The translations under genes were made by a program, and so were the position numbers. Below, one piece after another: positions 36,451 to 46,769 of a stretch of 64,000 bases of DNA; position 1 is the first letter of the stretch, and every line of letters starts with the position of its first letter. The notes under the pieces were generated by a model. That model was not told the DNA's origin and did not search any database. It saw nothing but the letters and a program-made list of their open reading frames with translations. Location: NCBI RefSeq assembly GCF_000344805.1, contig NC_020453.1, positions 8,102,001-8,166,000 of the forward strand, written 5' to 3'. The DNA is from Bradyrhizobium oligotrophicum S58. Lineage in GTDB: Bacteria; Pseudomonadota; Alphaproteobacteria; Rhizobiales; Xanthobacteraceae.

Positions 36451-37400
36451 GCGATCTTGACCAGCCCTGCCAAGCCGACCAGCAGCCGGGCTGCCTCGCA
36501 TCGACGGAGCCAACTGGGCAAGTTTGCCGCGGCGTCGCCTTGAAGGCGACGAGGTACTGAATCTCGACCTCGAGCCTTGCCCCTGTGCCTCGGCGCGCCA
36601 CACGCGCAGCACCGCCCCCGTGGGTCCCTGGTCCGATGGGCGGCCCTCAACGTGGTCGCCGAACACACGGCCTCTTCCTCGGAAGACATGGGCCCGCTTC
36701 CGTCCTGCCGGCGCCGGATCGAAACTGCCCGCCCATGCAGGCACCGGATAGTTCTCCCGGGAAATCCGCAGGGCGCGGCAACCCGCTTTGCTATGAGGGC
36801 AACAGCTCCCGATCGCTACATCCAGCGCCCGCTCGACGCCATTAGCCAGATCTGGCTCCGCGTTGGGTCGCGGTGCAGGACGATACGCGACACCCCGCGC
36901 AGTCGGCCCCCGCCTGCCTTTACCGAGGAAAGCGGAATCGCACGTTGCGTATCACGTGAGCTTGACGCCTGCGGTTGAATGGACCGATGAAAGCGGGGCT
37001 GTCATTGTTCTGCTGCGGCTGACCCGCGCTGGTGTCGTGTTCGGTTGGGCGGCAAGCCGCTCCTGACAATGGCTCGGCTGCGCCCACTCCTACCCCGGCC
37101 GGCCCAAGTCGAGCGCCATCGGAACTTGCGAGCAGACGTTCTTGAACGTCGGCACCGATAAGCCCACGTATCTGCCGCTTCGGCCAGGTTCAACGCCGCG
37201 AGCCACCGCTCACTCATGAGTCACAACCATTAATCGCTGCCCCTTTGTTCCGGCTTACTAAACCCGACATGGGCGCCGCCACCGACGCAGCAACAATGGT
37301 AGCGCGGCTATCGTTGGCGCGCTGCAGCCTGACGAGCCAGGATGCCAGCGAGCGACTGCTTTTTTCTATGTTGTAGGGCTCGCACACGATCGCCTTGAGC
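36451..37400. other. 950-bp stretch without a supported gene
   Basis: Between the convergent E1-like gene and the nuclease-helicase gene, open frames exist on both strands but are short, Arg/Pro-rich and mutually overlapping. No transposase, tRNA or repeat is recognised. It may be decayed coding sequence. Confidence 0.4.
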
Positions 37401-40400
37401 TCAATGAGATTTTCGCATCTCCGAAGGGTGCCATTCCAGGCGCGTAGATAATTCGAGATATCGACAGACCGCGTTCGCTAATTGCATCTGTCTCGGGGTC
37501 CGGCACTCCGCTTCGAAGAGCCGCGGCGACGCGATGATCGCGCAGATGCATTTCGCTCGCGAGGTCGCGACGTTCAATCGGTTTGCGCTATACAGAAACT
37601 CCATACCCCTGGGTGCATCGGCATGACTCGATGTCGTCATCGAGTAGATCACGATCGGTGCCTCGCGGCCCTGGAACTTGTCGACCGTCCCTATCCGTGC
37701 GCCGGGAATGCGCTCCTGTAGTTCGAACACCTGAGCATTGTAGGGCGCTATGATCAGTATGTCGTCCAAACCGACTGGCGCCTCTACACCTTCGCGGTTC
37801 GTCCAGGTCGTCCCGCATTGCAGTATCTCCGAGACCAAGTCACGAACGCAGTCGGCCTCTTCTCGCGACGAACTCTGGTTGCCTTGGTGCTCGACGGGCA
37901 AATATCTAAGACCCGATCCTTGGAGGCGTCCGCCCGATCGGATCGACTGGTTTTCCAGTCCGGGGCGCGGATAAAGACGACTCTCGTAGAACATCTCCGA
38001 ATTGAATGAACATATCGACGGATGCAGCCGCCACGTCTCCGGCAGGAATAGTCCGCGGTCGGCCGGGACCGTCGCATGAACACCGAGGATATGATCGAGG
38101 GAAGATACATCGACGCCGTCGGGATGACTGCCTTGGATCGGCTGCTCGAGCTGCCGGGGATCTCCAAGGAGAACGATACTCTTAGCGGCCTGTGACACGG
38201 CTAGCACGTTCGCTAGCGACATCTGCGCGGCTTCGTCAATGAAAAGAACGTCGACGCTTCCCGCGGCATCGGTCCTTGCCCAGAACCAGGCCGTCGCGCC
38301 CCCGACGTTGCAGTCCGAGCGCAGAGCGTCGAGAAAGTCCGCGTTATCGGACGTAAACCGGAGTGGTGGCCGGTCGTCCTCCATTTCTGATACCTTCTGG
38401 ATACATCCGAACTCGATACCTTCTTTGCGGGCCGCCACGAGGACCTCGTCCAGAAGGTTGCGGATCACTTTGTGACTGTTCGCGGTTACGCCTACGGACT
38501 TTCCGTTCTTCGCCAACCCGCAGATCATGCGAGCGCCCGTATATGTCTTCCCGGCGCCTGGCGGTCCCTGCACCGGAAGGACGCTTTGCTCGAGATTTAG
38601 CGCGGCTCGAATGGCCGCGGTGAGCGTCTCCTCGCCCTCGACCTGAAACGCTTGTCCGCGCAGCCGAGGCGCAGCGCCCATGAGCAGATCCCGCGCCGCC
38701 TTGTGATCGCCGTCGCCCTCCATCCCATGGTCCGCCACATACTCGCCGAGCCGCATCAGGGAATCGGCGAGCACCTGGGTGTCAACGTAGCTATGGGCGA
38801 AGATGGCCTCGGGATGATACGTCGCCGTATCTCCGCGCTTCTTGATGTCGATCGTTCGTTCGTCGAGTGAAATCCCCACCGTGCGCCCGAACTTGTCGCC
38901 TCCGATGCTCCTGAGTTCATCACCTTCCCGGATGTCCGTGTCCTGAAGCACGAACGCGTACCGGTGGATGGGTGCCTTGGCGGTGCCGCCCACTTGGCTC
39001 AGGAAGATCATGTCCGACAGGCCATCGCGCTCGTGAAGCAGGTCCTCGGCGGACAGGTCGCGAAGCCGGAAGTATTCCCACCAGACGGCTTTCTTCTCCC
39101 GGCCGTGCCAGTCGAGCATGAAGGCGAGAAGCCAGCGGGCTTGCTGTTCGGGGCTGCGTTGCAAGACGTCGTCCGGCACACCGAGGGTGAGCCGTGCCAC
39201 GAGTGCGGCGACCTTCTTCTGCCACTCGTCGAGCTCGGCGCTGATCTCGGCGGTCGGCCCCGCCGGCCGCTCGACTGTCGCTCCGGCGGCGACCAGAGCC
39301 GTTCGAACCGTCTCCAGCCAGTTCCGCAAAGCTTTGGTTGAGACGCAGTCGTCGCGATTGTATCCTTTGATCGCGATCTTGTCGGCTTCAGGAACGCCCG
39401 ATGGGTCGGCGAGTTCTAGCCGCGCCTGCGTCCTGGCCATCACGGCTCCAACGTCTGCCAACGGCACGCTCCGGACAAAGCCGTAGAGCGGCTCGAGCTT
39501 CTTTATCGAATAGCTTTCCACGCTCGCCCTGATGGCATGGCGTACGACCGAGAAGAGATCGACGAAGATCTGCCCTCGAAGAAGATTATCGACTTCGTTT
39601 TCGCGGGTCGCGTAGCGTCCCATCAGACGCTTCATCGCCGCCGGTTCGTATGGGGCGAAGTGAAAGATATGCAGGCTCGGGTATTCCTTCAGACGCAGTG
39701 TCACGAAGTCGACGAAACGTTCGAACGCCGTCCGCTCTTCCTGCCTGTTGGATGCCCAGTCTCCGACGTATCGCTCCGACCCATCCGCATCGATGAAGAC
39801 GTATCCGAACAGAAATTCGAGACCCCCATTGCCCACGAACGGATCTCCTTCGAAGTCGAAGAAGATGTCGCCGGGCGACGGCTCAGGAAGACGCGCCAAT
39901 CCGAACCCCGGCACCGGAGCGAGCGTTTCGTACAGAATCTTACCGGCTCTGATCCCTTCGATCTGGATTCTCGCCTGTTCGCGTATTTTCTCGAAGCTCT
40001 TGGCTGCACCGCGATCAGGTCTCCAGGGAAGCGGCAGAGGGACCGCCGCGAGCTCCGTGGTGGTGTTGACCCCTCGCCTTTCCAATTCGCCGATTTGGGA
40101 TTTGCTGACGCCAGCGACCAGCGACATGTGGTCGTCGGCCCTCCTTCTGTCGTCGCACTGGCGACGCCAGCGGCAGATTTCACAATGCTCGATCGGTTCG
40201 GGATAGGCGGCGACGGCGTCTCCGCCGGAGACGGCACGCTCGAGGCTGGCCCTCACATGGCGGTAATAGGCGGCGTAGTCGGCGACGCGATGCTCTTCGG
40301 GCGAGAAATCGTTTCCCGGCGTGACGACGAAAGCCGACTCAGGTTGGCAACCCTGCATCTTGGAAAGAAGATCGGAGTACAGCGATATCTGCAGGACCGT

Positions 40401-40829
40401 GTTGCCCTTCGTTTCCCGGGACAGCTTCGTGTCGGTCACCTGGTACGACCATGGACCCAGCTGGCTGGGCTTCTCCACGCGAAGAAGGACGTCGGCCCGC
40501 CCGCTCCATACGCCGTCTTGCAGTGCCGCCTGAACGATAATGGCGTCGCCCCTGCCGAGGGCTTCGCGGGTGGCGGCAACCGAGATCGCGTCAACGCCCA
40601 CGCCGTCGATCAGGGTCGCGACCGTACCGGTCGAGGTGAGGTGATGGACGTAGTCGCGTTCGTGCACGGCGCCGCGCTCCGCCAACGTCTCAAGCACCGG
40701 GTCCCAGATCTTCGGCTTGGCAAGCTCGCCGTTCGCCACCTTGACGTCGAGCGCGGTCAGATAGCGGCAATTCAGATGCCCGACCAGATCGCCGGCGCTG
40801 AGAAAAAGCTTCCCATCCGCTTTGTGCAT
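37401..40829 (-). CDS. TM0106-type RecB-like nuclease fused to SF1 helicase
   Basis: A 1142-residue protein. Residues 1-230 are a RecB-like PD-(D/E)xK nuclease (YQVTDTKLSRETKG with D-x-K; a Cys cluster HCEICRWRRQC). Residues 320-520 hold an RNase H-like DEDD domain (DIFFDFEGDPFVGNGGLEFL, GYNRDDCVSTKAL). The C-terminal half is a DNA2/UPF1-type helicase with Walker A VQGPPGAGKTYTG, Walker B VLFIDEAAQM, LLGDPRQLEQP and VATSRAKC. It is last in a four-gene operon, 36 bp after the helicase, with a GGGAGG ribosome site. It probably degrades or unwinds nucleic acid in concert with the upstream ATPase and helicase. Confidence 0.88.
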   Translation of the reverse strand: MHKADGKLFLSAGDLVGHLNCRYLTALDVKVANGELAKPKIWDPVLETLAERGAVHERDYVHHLTSTGTVATLIDGVGVDAISVAATREALGRGDAIIVQAALQDGVWSGRADVLLRVEKPSQLGPWSYQVTDTKLSRETKGNTVLQISLYSDLLSKMQGCQPESAFVVTPGNDFSPEEHRVADYAAYYRHVRASLERAVSGGDAVAAYPEPIEHCEICRWRRQCDDRRRADDHMSLVAGVSKSQIGELERRGVNTTTELAAVPLPLPWRPDRGAAKSFEKIREQARIQIEGIRAGKILYETLAPVPGFGLARLPEPSPGDIFFDFEGDPFVGNGGLEFLFGYVFIDADGSERYVGDWASNRQEERTAFERFVDFVTLRLKEYPSLHIFHFAPYEPAAMKRLMGRYATRENEVDNLLRGQIFVDLFSVVRHAIRASVESYSIKKLEPLYGFVRSVPLADVGAVMARTQARLELADPSGVPEADKIAIKGYNRDDCVSTKALRNWLETVRTALVAAGATVERPAGPTAEISAELDEWQKKVAALVARLTLGVPDDVLQRSPEQQARWLLAFMLDWHGREKKAVWWEYFRLRDLSAEDLLHERDGLSDMIFLSQVGGTAKAPIHRYAFVLQDTDIREGDELRSIGGDKFGRTVGISLDERTIDIKKRGDTATYHPEAIFAHSYVDTQVLADSLMRLGEYVADHGMEGDGDHKAARDLLMGAAPRLRGQAFQVEGEETLTAAIRAALNLEQSVLPVQGPPGAGKTYTGARMICGLAKNGKSVGVTANSHKVIRNLLDEVLVAARKEGIEFGCIQKVSEMEDDRPPLRFTSDNADFLDALRSDCNVGGATAWFWARTDAAGSVDVLFIDEAAQMSLANVLAVSQAAKSIVLLGDPRQLEQPIQGSHPDGVDVSSLDHILGVHATVPADRGLFLPETWRLHPSICSFNSEMFYESRLYPRPGLENQSIRSGGRLQGSGLRYLPVEHQGNQSSSREEADCVRDLVSEILQCGTTWTNREGVEAPVGLDDILIIAPYNAQVFELQERIPGARIGTVDKFQGREAPIVIYSMTTSSHADAPRGMEFLYSANRLNVATSRAKCICAIIASPRLFEAECRTPRQMQLANAVCRYLELSTRLEWHPSEMRKSH

Positions 40830-40865
40830 ACTGCCTCCCCACCGATCGCGATCGCCTTGAACTAG

Positions 40866-43103
40866 CTACGCGCCGGCGGCCATCGCTGATATATCGGCTA
40901 TCCGGCCGCGGTTCTGCTTGGCCCACAGCGAGCGCGCCAATCCTTCCGGCACCTGCTCTCTGAATTTTCCGGTCTTGACGTTAGCGACGAATGCCGAAAC
41001 GTCCGCCGGATCGATCTCACGCATCTGCGCGAGCTTTTCCAAGATGGGCCGGAGCTCTTCCTGCTTGATCTTGGAAACCGACACCCCCAATTCGTGGACG
41101 CCCGATTTGAGACCGGCCATAGCCAGAGCCGCGCTGAAGACCGCCGTCGCCTGAGAACCCCGCCAGAGAAAGACGTGCATGTCCCGGTCTTCGGGCACGA
41201 GCCAGCGGTGCTGCAAATCCAGATTCTTGAACATCTCGCGCCCTTCGGACAGAAGCTTCCGAGCCTTCTCGTCCAGATAGGGCGGCACATCGTTCGCAAG
41301 ATAGACCGATCGCATTTCCGCCACCAGCCTGTCGTGTGCGGGTTCGCCGGAAGCTGGTTCGAAGCGCGGGACGACGCCGCCCGGATGCGGTGCGACGACC
41401 AGCGTCATCGTCTGCTCGTCAAGGTCCTGCACGATCCATCGTCTCCCGGCGAAGACGACCAGGCCGTCCTTATGGACGGGATGGGTGATCGGCAGCGTTC
41501 CGAGAGTCCGCCCGCCGACCGTCAGCCGCCACTCTTCGCCGGACTCGAAAACCGCGAAGAAGCTGCGCGACTGCGCCGCTTTTTCACCCTCCTGTCCGAG
41601 CATGAGCGTACCGTCCGCGGCCTGCTCGACGAAGCGCACGTTGCGTGATCCAAGATGGCGCAGCAGGTTCACGAAGTCGTTGGTCGAGATTGACGCGAAA
41701 GGACCAGGTCCACACAGAAGGTCGTACAGCGGCTTGGGTCTGATGCCACCGCGCTCGACGATGACTGAGAGTATCTGGTGGATCAGCGTCGAGGCGATCT
41801 CTGGTGACGTCCCGGCTTCCTCGACGAACCCCTGGAGAAGAAGCCTAACGACCGCGACAGACCTGATCGTGTTCGATCGAAGGCGGTCCAGTATCCCCGA
41901 CTTCCGATCGATGTTCGGTTCTCTCAGGTAGATGCGCAGGACGGACGGTGTACCGCGGCGTCTGCCGGTCCGACCGAGTCTTTGCCTAAGCGACGCCAGC
42001 GAACGCGGCGCTCCTATCTGAGCGACCGACTTCACCGAGCCGATGTCGACGCCTAACTCGAGTGTCGACGTGCAGACCGCTGTCGTGGGCCGCTTCCCAT
42101 CCTTGAGGCGATCCTCCAAATCCTCCCGCAATGTCTTCGAAAGGCTGCCGTGGTGAGGATAAAATTCGTTTGGCACGTTCAGCTTTTCGGAGCGTCGGCG
42201 CAGCCGGTCGGCCGTCGATTCCACAGTCCGCCGCGATCCTCCAAAGATGAGATTGTTTTCACCTCGTAGCGTCTCGAACAGATGATCCGAGATCCAATCG
42301 AGCGCGATTCGATGCGGCAGACCGTCCTCGCTCTCCGTCCCTCCCTCGGCGTGATCGGGATCGTCGAGATCGGGTGGCTCGACGTATCCCCTGACCTGGA
42401 GCCTCAGTTCCGGCGCGTCGGACTTCGCCAGAAGTTCGGCCACACGATCCGGATCTGTGGGCCGCAGCCAAGTGCGCGCTTGCCCTAGATCACCGATCGT
42501 CGCAGAGAGACCCACCCTTCGCGCCGGGCGGGCCGCCATTGCGTCGATGCGGCGGAGCAGGCTCGCGACATGCAGACCTCTCGGTCCCTGGAGGAAGGAG
42601 TGGAGTTCGTCGACGACGATAAACTCCGCAGCCGACAACAGCCGCTTGGCGTCGGCAGGACGGCGGACGAACATTGCCTCGATGGACTCCGGCGTGATGA
42701 GCGCGATGCCGTCCGGCTTACTCATCGCTTTCTTCTTGTCGGCCTGTGGCGCATCGCCGTGCCACTTGACGACGGGGATCTCCATGCTTTCGCAGAGCTC
42801 TTCCAGACGCCTGAACTGATCGTTGATGAGTGCCTTGAGCGGACTTACGTACAGAACCGAGAAGCCGGACGCCTTCCTTTCAGCTATCGAAGTCAAGATC
42901 GGCAGAAACGCCGCCTCGGTCTTTCCGGCGGCGGTTGTCGCCGCAATCAGGATGTCGCTGTCGCCGTCGAGCACCTCGACGATCGTACGGGCCTGGATTT
43001 CGCGCAGTTCGTCCCAGCCCTGATCGCGGATCCAGCGGCGGATCTTCGGGTGGAGCCGGTGATAAGCGGATTCAAGTCCCGATGCGGAAACTGGTGAGCT
43101 CAT
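40866..43103 (-). CDS. Lhr-like DEAD/DEAH helicase (SngC-like)
   Basis: A 745-residue SF2 helicase. Motifs in order: the Q-region and motif I IAATTAAGKTEAAF, motif Ia LYVSPLKALIND, motif II VVDELHSF (DELH), motif III GLSATIGD, TLELGVDIGSVK, and motif VI QRLGRTGRRRG. The C-terminal part matches Lhr-type helicases and BrxHI. It overlaps the ATPase gene by 32 bp. In the Shango system a helicase of this kind works with a TerB protein and an ATPase, the same partners as here. Confidence 0.88.
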   Translation of the reverse strand: MSSPVSASGLESAYHRLHPKIRRWIRDQGWDELREIQARTIVEVLDGDSDILIAATTAAGKTEAAFLPILTSIAERKASGFSVLYVSPLKALINDQFRRLEELCESMEIPVVKWHGDAPQADKKKAMSKPDGIALITPESIEAMFVRRPADAKRLLSAAEFIVVDELHSFLQGPRGLHVASLLRRIDAMAARPARRVGLSATIGDLGQARTWLRPTDPDRVAELLAKSDAPELRLQVRGYVEPPDLDDPDHAEGGTESEDGLPHRIALDWISDHLFETLRGENNLIFGGSRRTVESTADRLRRRSEKLNVPNEFYPHHGSLSKTLREDLEDRLKDGKRPTTAVCTSTLELGVDIGSVKSVAQIGAPRSLASLRQRLGRTGRRRGTPSVLRIYLREPNIDRKSGILDRLRSNTIRSVAVVRLLLQGFVEEAGTSPEIASTLIHQILSVIVERGGIRPKPLYDLLCGPGPFASISTNDFVNLLRHLGSRNVRFVEQAADGTLMLGQEGEKAAQSRSFFAVFESGEEWRLTVGGRTLGTLPITHPVHKDGLVVFAGRRWIVQDLDEQTMTLVVAPHPGGVVPRFEPASGEPAHDRLVAEMRSVYLANDVPPYLDEKARKLLSEGREMFKNLDLQHRWLVPEDRDMHVFLWRGSQATAVFSAALAMAGLKSGVHELGVSVSKIKQEELRPILEKLAQMREIDPADVSAFVANVKTGKFREQVPEGLARSLWAKQNRGRIADISAMAAGA

Positions 43104-44403
43104 CCTCGTCTCCCGGTTGCGGTCCGCCTTCGGGCACCATCTCCTCCTGGCCGTGCAAATCGGCGGTGATCTGAACTTGCCCCAGCAGATCCTGCCACTT
43201 GGCGCCGGGATTCTGCTCCAGAACCGAAAGCAACTGGACGAACGCCTTCACCGTCGTCCGGGGCATCCGGAAATACGCTTCACCAATCCGGCGATCGCAA
43301 TGGTTCATGAACGCCTTCAGAGCCTCGTCCGGCACCAGATTGTTGGATGGATCGCCTCCTGCGAAGACGTTCCTGATGTTCGACAGCAGGACGAGGAGGT
43401 CCTCTGGCGTCAAGTTCTGGAGGTTGATGACCGGTCCCGAAAAGTCCACGAGACCTCCCGTCGCGAACTGGTTCTCGGCGAGACGCGACTGCAGCGCTTC
43501 GTAGCTGAATAACCCTCGCCGGGTGTCCATCAAGAACGGTGGCGTTCCGCACATCATGAATCCGATGTTGGACGTATTCCCCTGGAGGGCGTCGTTGACG
43601 ATGCGCAGTATCTGCTCGAAATTCAGCTTCCGCGCCTGGGCACTTTGCAGCTTGTAGATGTTCACCATCTCGTCGAACACGACGAAGAGCCCGGCATAGC
43701 CGGCCACCTTGGTCAGACATGCGAGCGATTTCAGAGAATCGTACACGCTGTCGTCATCAATGATCGTACGGACGCCGAGCGACTTGTTCGCCTCTGTCTT
43801 CGTCGAGAACTCCCCGCGCAGCCAGCGCAAGGCAGCGGTCTTGAGCTCTTCGTTCGACGTTTCACTGCCGCGCCAATAGGCCTTCAGAACGGTCGCGAAG
43901 TCATAGCCGCCGACGAATTCCTGTATCGGCGCCAGCCTCTCGTCGATGATCTTCTCGACGGCGATCTGCCGCTCGCTCGCCTCCTTCACGGCGTCCGTCA
44001 CTAACCGCTCCACGACGGCCGCCAACGCGCCGCCTTCCGGCTTGGTCCGCGTGGCCATGTTCCGGACCGCTTCGGAATACAGTGCTCTGGCCTGGCCCCC
44101 TCCGGCATGGATGCGGCGGTCGGGCGCCAGATCGGCATGGACGGTGACGCACTTCCGCTCCAGCGCGATCAATCGGATCAGGTTCGCGAAGAAGGTCTTT
44201 CCTGCGCCGTAGTCGCCGATCACGAACCTGACGGCGGCCCCACCGTCAGCGACACGGTCGACGTCGCGAAGGAGAGCACCGATCTCCGCGGCTCTGCCGA
44301 CCTGGATATGCGGAAGGCCCACTCGCGGAACCACACCTGCGCTGAGCGCCTGAATGATCGTATCCCGTTCCTTCGGCTTGATTGCCTTCGGCGCCTTGCT
44401 CAT
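43072..44403 (-). CDS. BrxD-like (DUF2791) ATPase (SngB-like)
   Basis: A 443-residue P-loop ATPase. After IQALSAGVVPRVGLPHIQVG, Walker A is IGDYGAGKTFFANL and Walker B is GLFVVFDEMVNI, with sensor region GFMMCGTPPFLMD. This is the DUF2791/BrxD type that accompanies Lhr-like helicases in BREX type 2 and Shango. The start overlaps the TerB gene stop by ATGA. It likely couples ATP hydrolysis to loading or regulating the helicase. Confidence 0.88.
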   Translation of the reverse strand: MSKAPKAIKPKERDTIIQALSAGVVPRVGLPHIQVGRAAEIGALLRDVDRVADGGAAVRFVIGDYGAGKTFFANLIRLIALERKCVTVHADLAPDRRIHAGGGQARALYSEAVRNMATRTKPEGGALAAVVERLVTDAVKEASERQIAVEKIIDERLAPIQEFVGGYDFATVLKAYWRGSETSNEELKTAALRWLRGEFSTKTEANKSLGVRTIIDDDSVYDSLKSLACLTKVAGYAGLFVVFDEMVNIYKLQSAQARKLNFEQILRIVNDALQGNTSNIGFMMCGTPPFLMDTRRGLFSYEALQSRLAENQFATGGLVDFSGPVINLQNLTPEDLLVLLSNIRNVFAGGDPSNNLVPDEALKAFMNHCDRRIGEAYFRMPRTTVKAFVQLLSVLEQNPGAKWQDLLGQVQITADLHGQEEMVPEGGPQPGDEDELTSFRIGT

Positions 44404-46769
44404 GTCGTCGTCTCTCTCAATTCGGCCAGCCGCGGCCGCAGCTGGGGTGCCATGACGATCTCATCGCCCTCCTCCAGCAACGGCTCGTCGAAGTGGTCGA
44501 AGGACCAGTCGTTGATGCGTTCAAGAGCGCCTTCGGGAAGGAGCTTCATGGCGCGTGCGCGCTCTTCGAATTCGGCTTTGGAAATGGAACCTTTGAGCTC
44601 GACCTGCTCGAGCAGTTCGGTATGCTGGCGGTCCAGTCCTTCAAGGGACGCGCCGTTCGCCGTGAAAGCGACGGGCGTCTCGTCTTCCGAAGGTGCCGGT
44701 TCTTCCTCGAAGATGTTCGCCAGCAGTTCGGATACGGCCGCCGTTTCGCGTTGCGTCCGGGCGAGACGCACGGCATCGATCTTTATGCCGGCAGCATCAT
44801 CCGGCGGGGCGAGAACTTCCTTAGGAATCGGAATGCCAGCCTCGCGCCTTTCGTCCGAGACCGCCACAGGTTCGTCGCTTCTTGGCGCCGCCCGGTGCAG
44901 TTCGGAATAGATACGCTCCTTAGGCAATCCCAAAGACTTGTGCAGCCGTTCGAGAAACTTGACGTCGTCCGCATCGACGTTGCCGCTGCCACCCACGACG
45001 GCAAGCGCGGCGTCGGCGATCGCCTCGCGTTCGGCATCGCTCCGTTCCGCCAGCCGCTTCATTACCCTCGACAGCTTCGGCGGACTGTTGAAGGTCGTAA
45101 CGGCGAAGGCGATAAGGCGGGCACGCTCGATCGCGCCGAGGTCGTTTCCGTCTCTGATCCCGTCGATCACGCGGGACATCTCGTCTCCGGATGTTTGGCC
45201 ATCCGCCGCTGCGGCGAGTACGGCGACTTCGACTTGAGCCTTCATCGTGCGGTAGGCCGGACGCTCGAAATCGACGTGACCGCCGCCTGGAGCGCTGAAT
45301 AGGAAAACCTGATCGTCCAATTGCGGAACGGCGCTACCAAACCGGCGATCCGGCTCGATGGCGATGTCGACGAGATCAAGCACCTGACTCAATTGCTCGG
45401 CGAGACCCGGCGCCACTTTGTCCCGCACCTCAAAATTCGCCGCCTGTAGAACCGTCCGCATCTTGGTGCTCGCGCGGCCATGGCCGCCCATGATCTCCGA
45501 CAGACGCGCCTTGAATTGGTGCAGGGCCTCGAACCCGATCTCCGACAAGAGATCTGCAGGAAGCATGAGCGCGGCCTGCACCGAATTTCTCGCGTCCGGC
45601 CGCTTTCCCAGCAATCGGCTGAAGCTATCGAGCTCGTCGGTACAATCCTGCAGCAGCTGTCTCAGCGGCTCCGGTGACATCGTCGTCTTTAGGATGTCCG
45701 GATAGGCCCTGTGTGGTCCCTCCACCTGGACGCTGAAAGCGCCGCTTGCCGCTTGATATCGGACGTCGATACTGCCCGTCGTCTCGACAACGAACCCTTC
45801 GGGGAACTTCGCCCGAAACCGGAGGTGCCACAAGGTGACGAATTCGTCGAAGCAACGGACGGCGGCCGTACGCAGGTAGACGTCCTGCAGCGCCAAGATC
45901 CAGACAAGGGCGTCCTCCGACAACAGAACCCGCGACTGCGACAGGCGACGTCCCAAATGGATACGCACGCCGAGGTCCATCTCAGACGAATGCGTCCGTT
46001 CAGGCGACAATGCGGGGATGGGAAGCGGGATGCCGGCCGCGCATCTCGCTGCATCGAGGAAACGTTTCGCATAACCTTGGAAGGAGTCGCTGTCCGTTCG
46101 CAACGCCACAAGTCTCTCGACTTCGGCAATGAGTTCCGGAGCACTGGCAAGATCGCGCTCAACGAACAGCCGGTGCTCCAATCCGTAGAAGCACAGAAAG
46201 ACATGCCCGATGCCGTACGAGGTCGACCGACGCCCTGTGGACATCCAATCGAGAAACGCGCGCCTCGCAGCAGGAGACACGTCGGCGTAGGACGGCCAGT
46301 AAGGCATCGAATTCCCGGCAACGTCCGGCCTGGGCGATTTCGCGCTAAGCTGCGGGTTCACAGCGTAGCCGTCTATTTCACGGTCTTCGAAGGAAAGAGC
46401 GCGTCCGAGATAGAAGAGCCCCGAGGATATGTCCGTGCCTTGAACCGTTACCATTTCCCCCGATCGAATCCACCTGGCCGAGCTCGGTCGCTCGCGAGAG
46501 ATTCCTGCGTTGGATTGTCCGGACCTGACCTTCTGCAGGGAGCCAATCCCCGCCATGCTTTCGACCGGACTTACGACAGGGACCGGAGACTCCTTGCGCT
46601 TTCCGAACCTGACGAGAAAGAAAACGAGCGCGAGAAGGACGCAAATCGTCCCAACCGCGGCCAGATGTTCCATGACGAACTGGTAGACCGCCGTCAGGAC
46701 CGCGAAAAGCGCGCCCAGCACGATCAGCAAGCCAGCCCCAGCGTTTGATCCTCTCCTACGCCGCCCCAT
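44400..46769 (-). CDS. Membrane-anchored TerB-domain protein (SngA-like)
   Basis: A 789-residue protein. Two hydrophobic segments near residues 12-32 and 36-56 anchor it, followed by a TerB-N-like region (YLGRALSFEDREIDGYAVNP), a TerB domain (about 520-640, with AVLAAAADGQTSGDEMSRVI and LGLPKERIYSELH) and a C-terminal helical domain ending in YNDWSFDHFDEPLLEE-like residues (INDWSFDHFDEPLL). The first gene of the operon; its partners match Shango SngB and SngC. TerB proteins are thought to sense stress at the membrane. The membrane anchor suggests the complex assembles at the envelope. Confidence 0.85.
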   Translation of the reverse strand: MGRRRRGSNAGAGLLIVLGALFAVLTAVYQFVMEHLAAVGTICVLLALVFFLVRFGKRKESPVPVVSPVESMAGIGSLQKVRSGQSNAGISRERPSSARWIRSGEMVTVQGTDISSGLFYLGRALSFEDREIDGYAVNPQLSAKSPRPDVAGNSMPYWPSYADVSPAARRAFLDWMSTGRRSTSYGIGHVFLCFYGLEHRLFVERDLASAPELIAEVERLVALRTDSDSFQGYAKRFLDAARCAAGIPLPIPALSPERTHSSEMDLGVRIHLGRRLSQSRVLLSEDALVWILALQDVYLRTAAVRCFDEFVTLWHLRFRAKFPEGFVVETTGSIDVRYQAASGAFSVQVEGPHRAYPDILKTTMSPEPLRQLLQDCTDELDSFSRLLGKRPDARNSVQAALMLPADLLSEIGFEALHQFKARLSEIMGGHGRASTKMRTVLQAANFEVRDKVAPGLAEQLSQVLDLVDIAIEPDRRFGSAVPQLDDQVFLFSAPGGGHVDFERPAYRTMKAQVEVAVLAAAADGQTSGDEMSRVIDGIRDGNDLGAIERARLIAFAVTTFNSPPKLSRVMKRLAERSDAEREAIADAALAVVGGSGNVDADDVKFLERLHKSLGLPKERIYSELHRAAPRSDEPVAVSDERREAGIPIPKEVLAPPDDAAGIKIDAVRLARTQRETAAVSELLANIFEEEPAPSEDETPVAFTANGASLEGLDRQHTELLEQVELKGSISKAEFEERARAMKLLPEGALERINDWSFDHFDEPLLEEGDEIVMAPQLRPRLAELRETTT

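Noticed and set aside
36406..36978. Several overlapping frames on both strands that might be a transposase remnant
   Set aside because: No DDE, HTH or IS66/Tn3-type motif could be read and no terminal repeats were found.
40866..46769. BREX type 2 locus
   Set aside because: BrxD-like ATPase and Lhr-like helicase are shared with BREX, but PglX, PglZ and BrxC/PglY are absent, while TerB is present, which fits Shango better.
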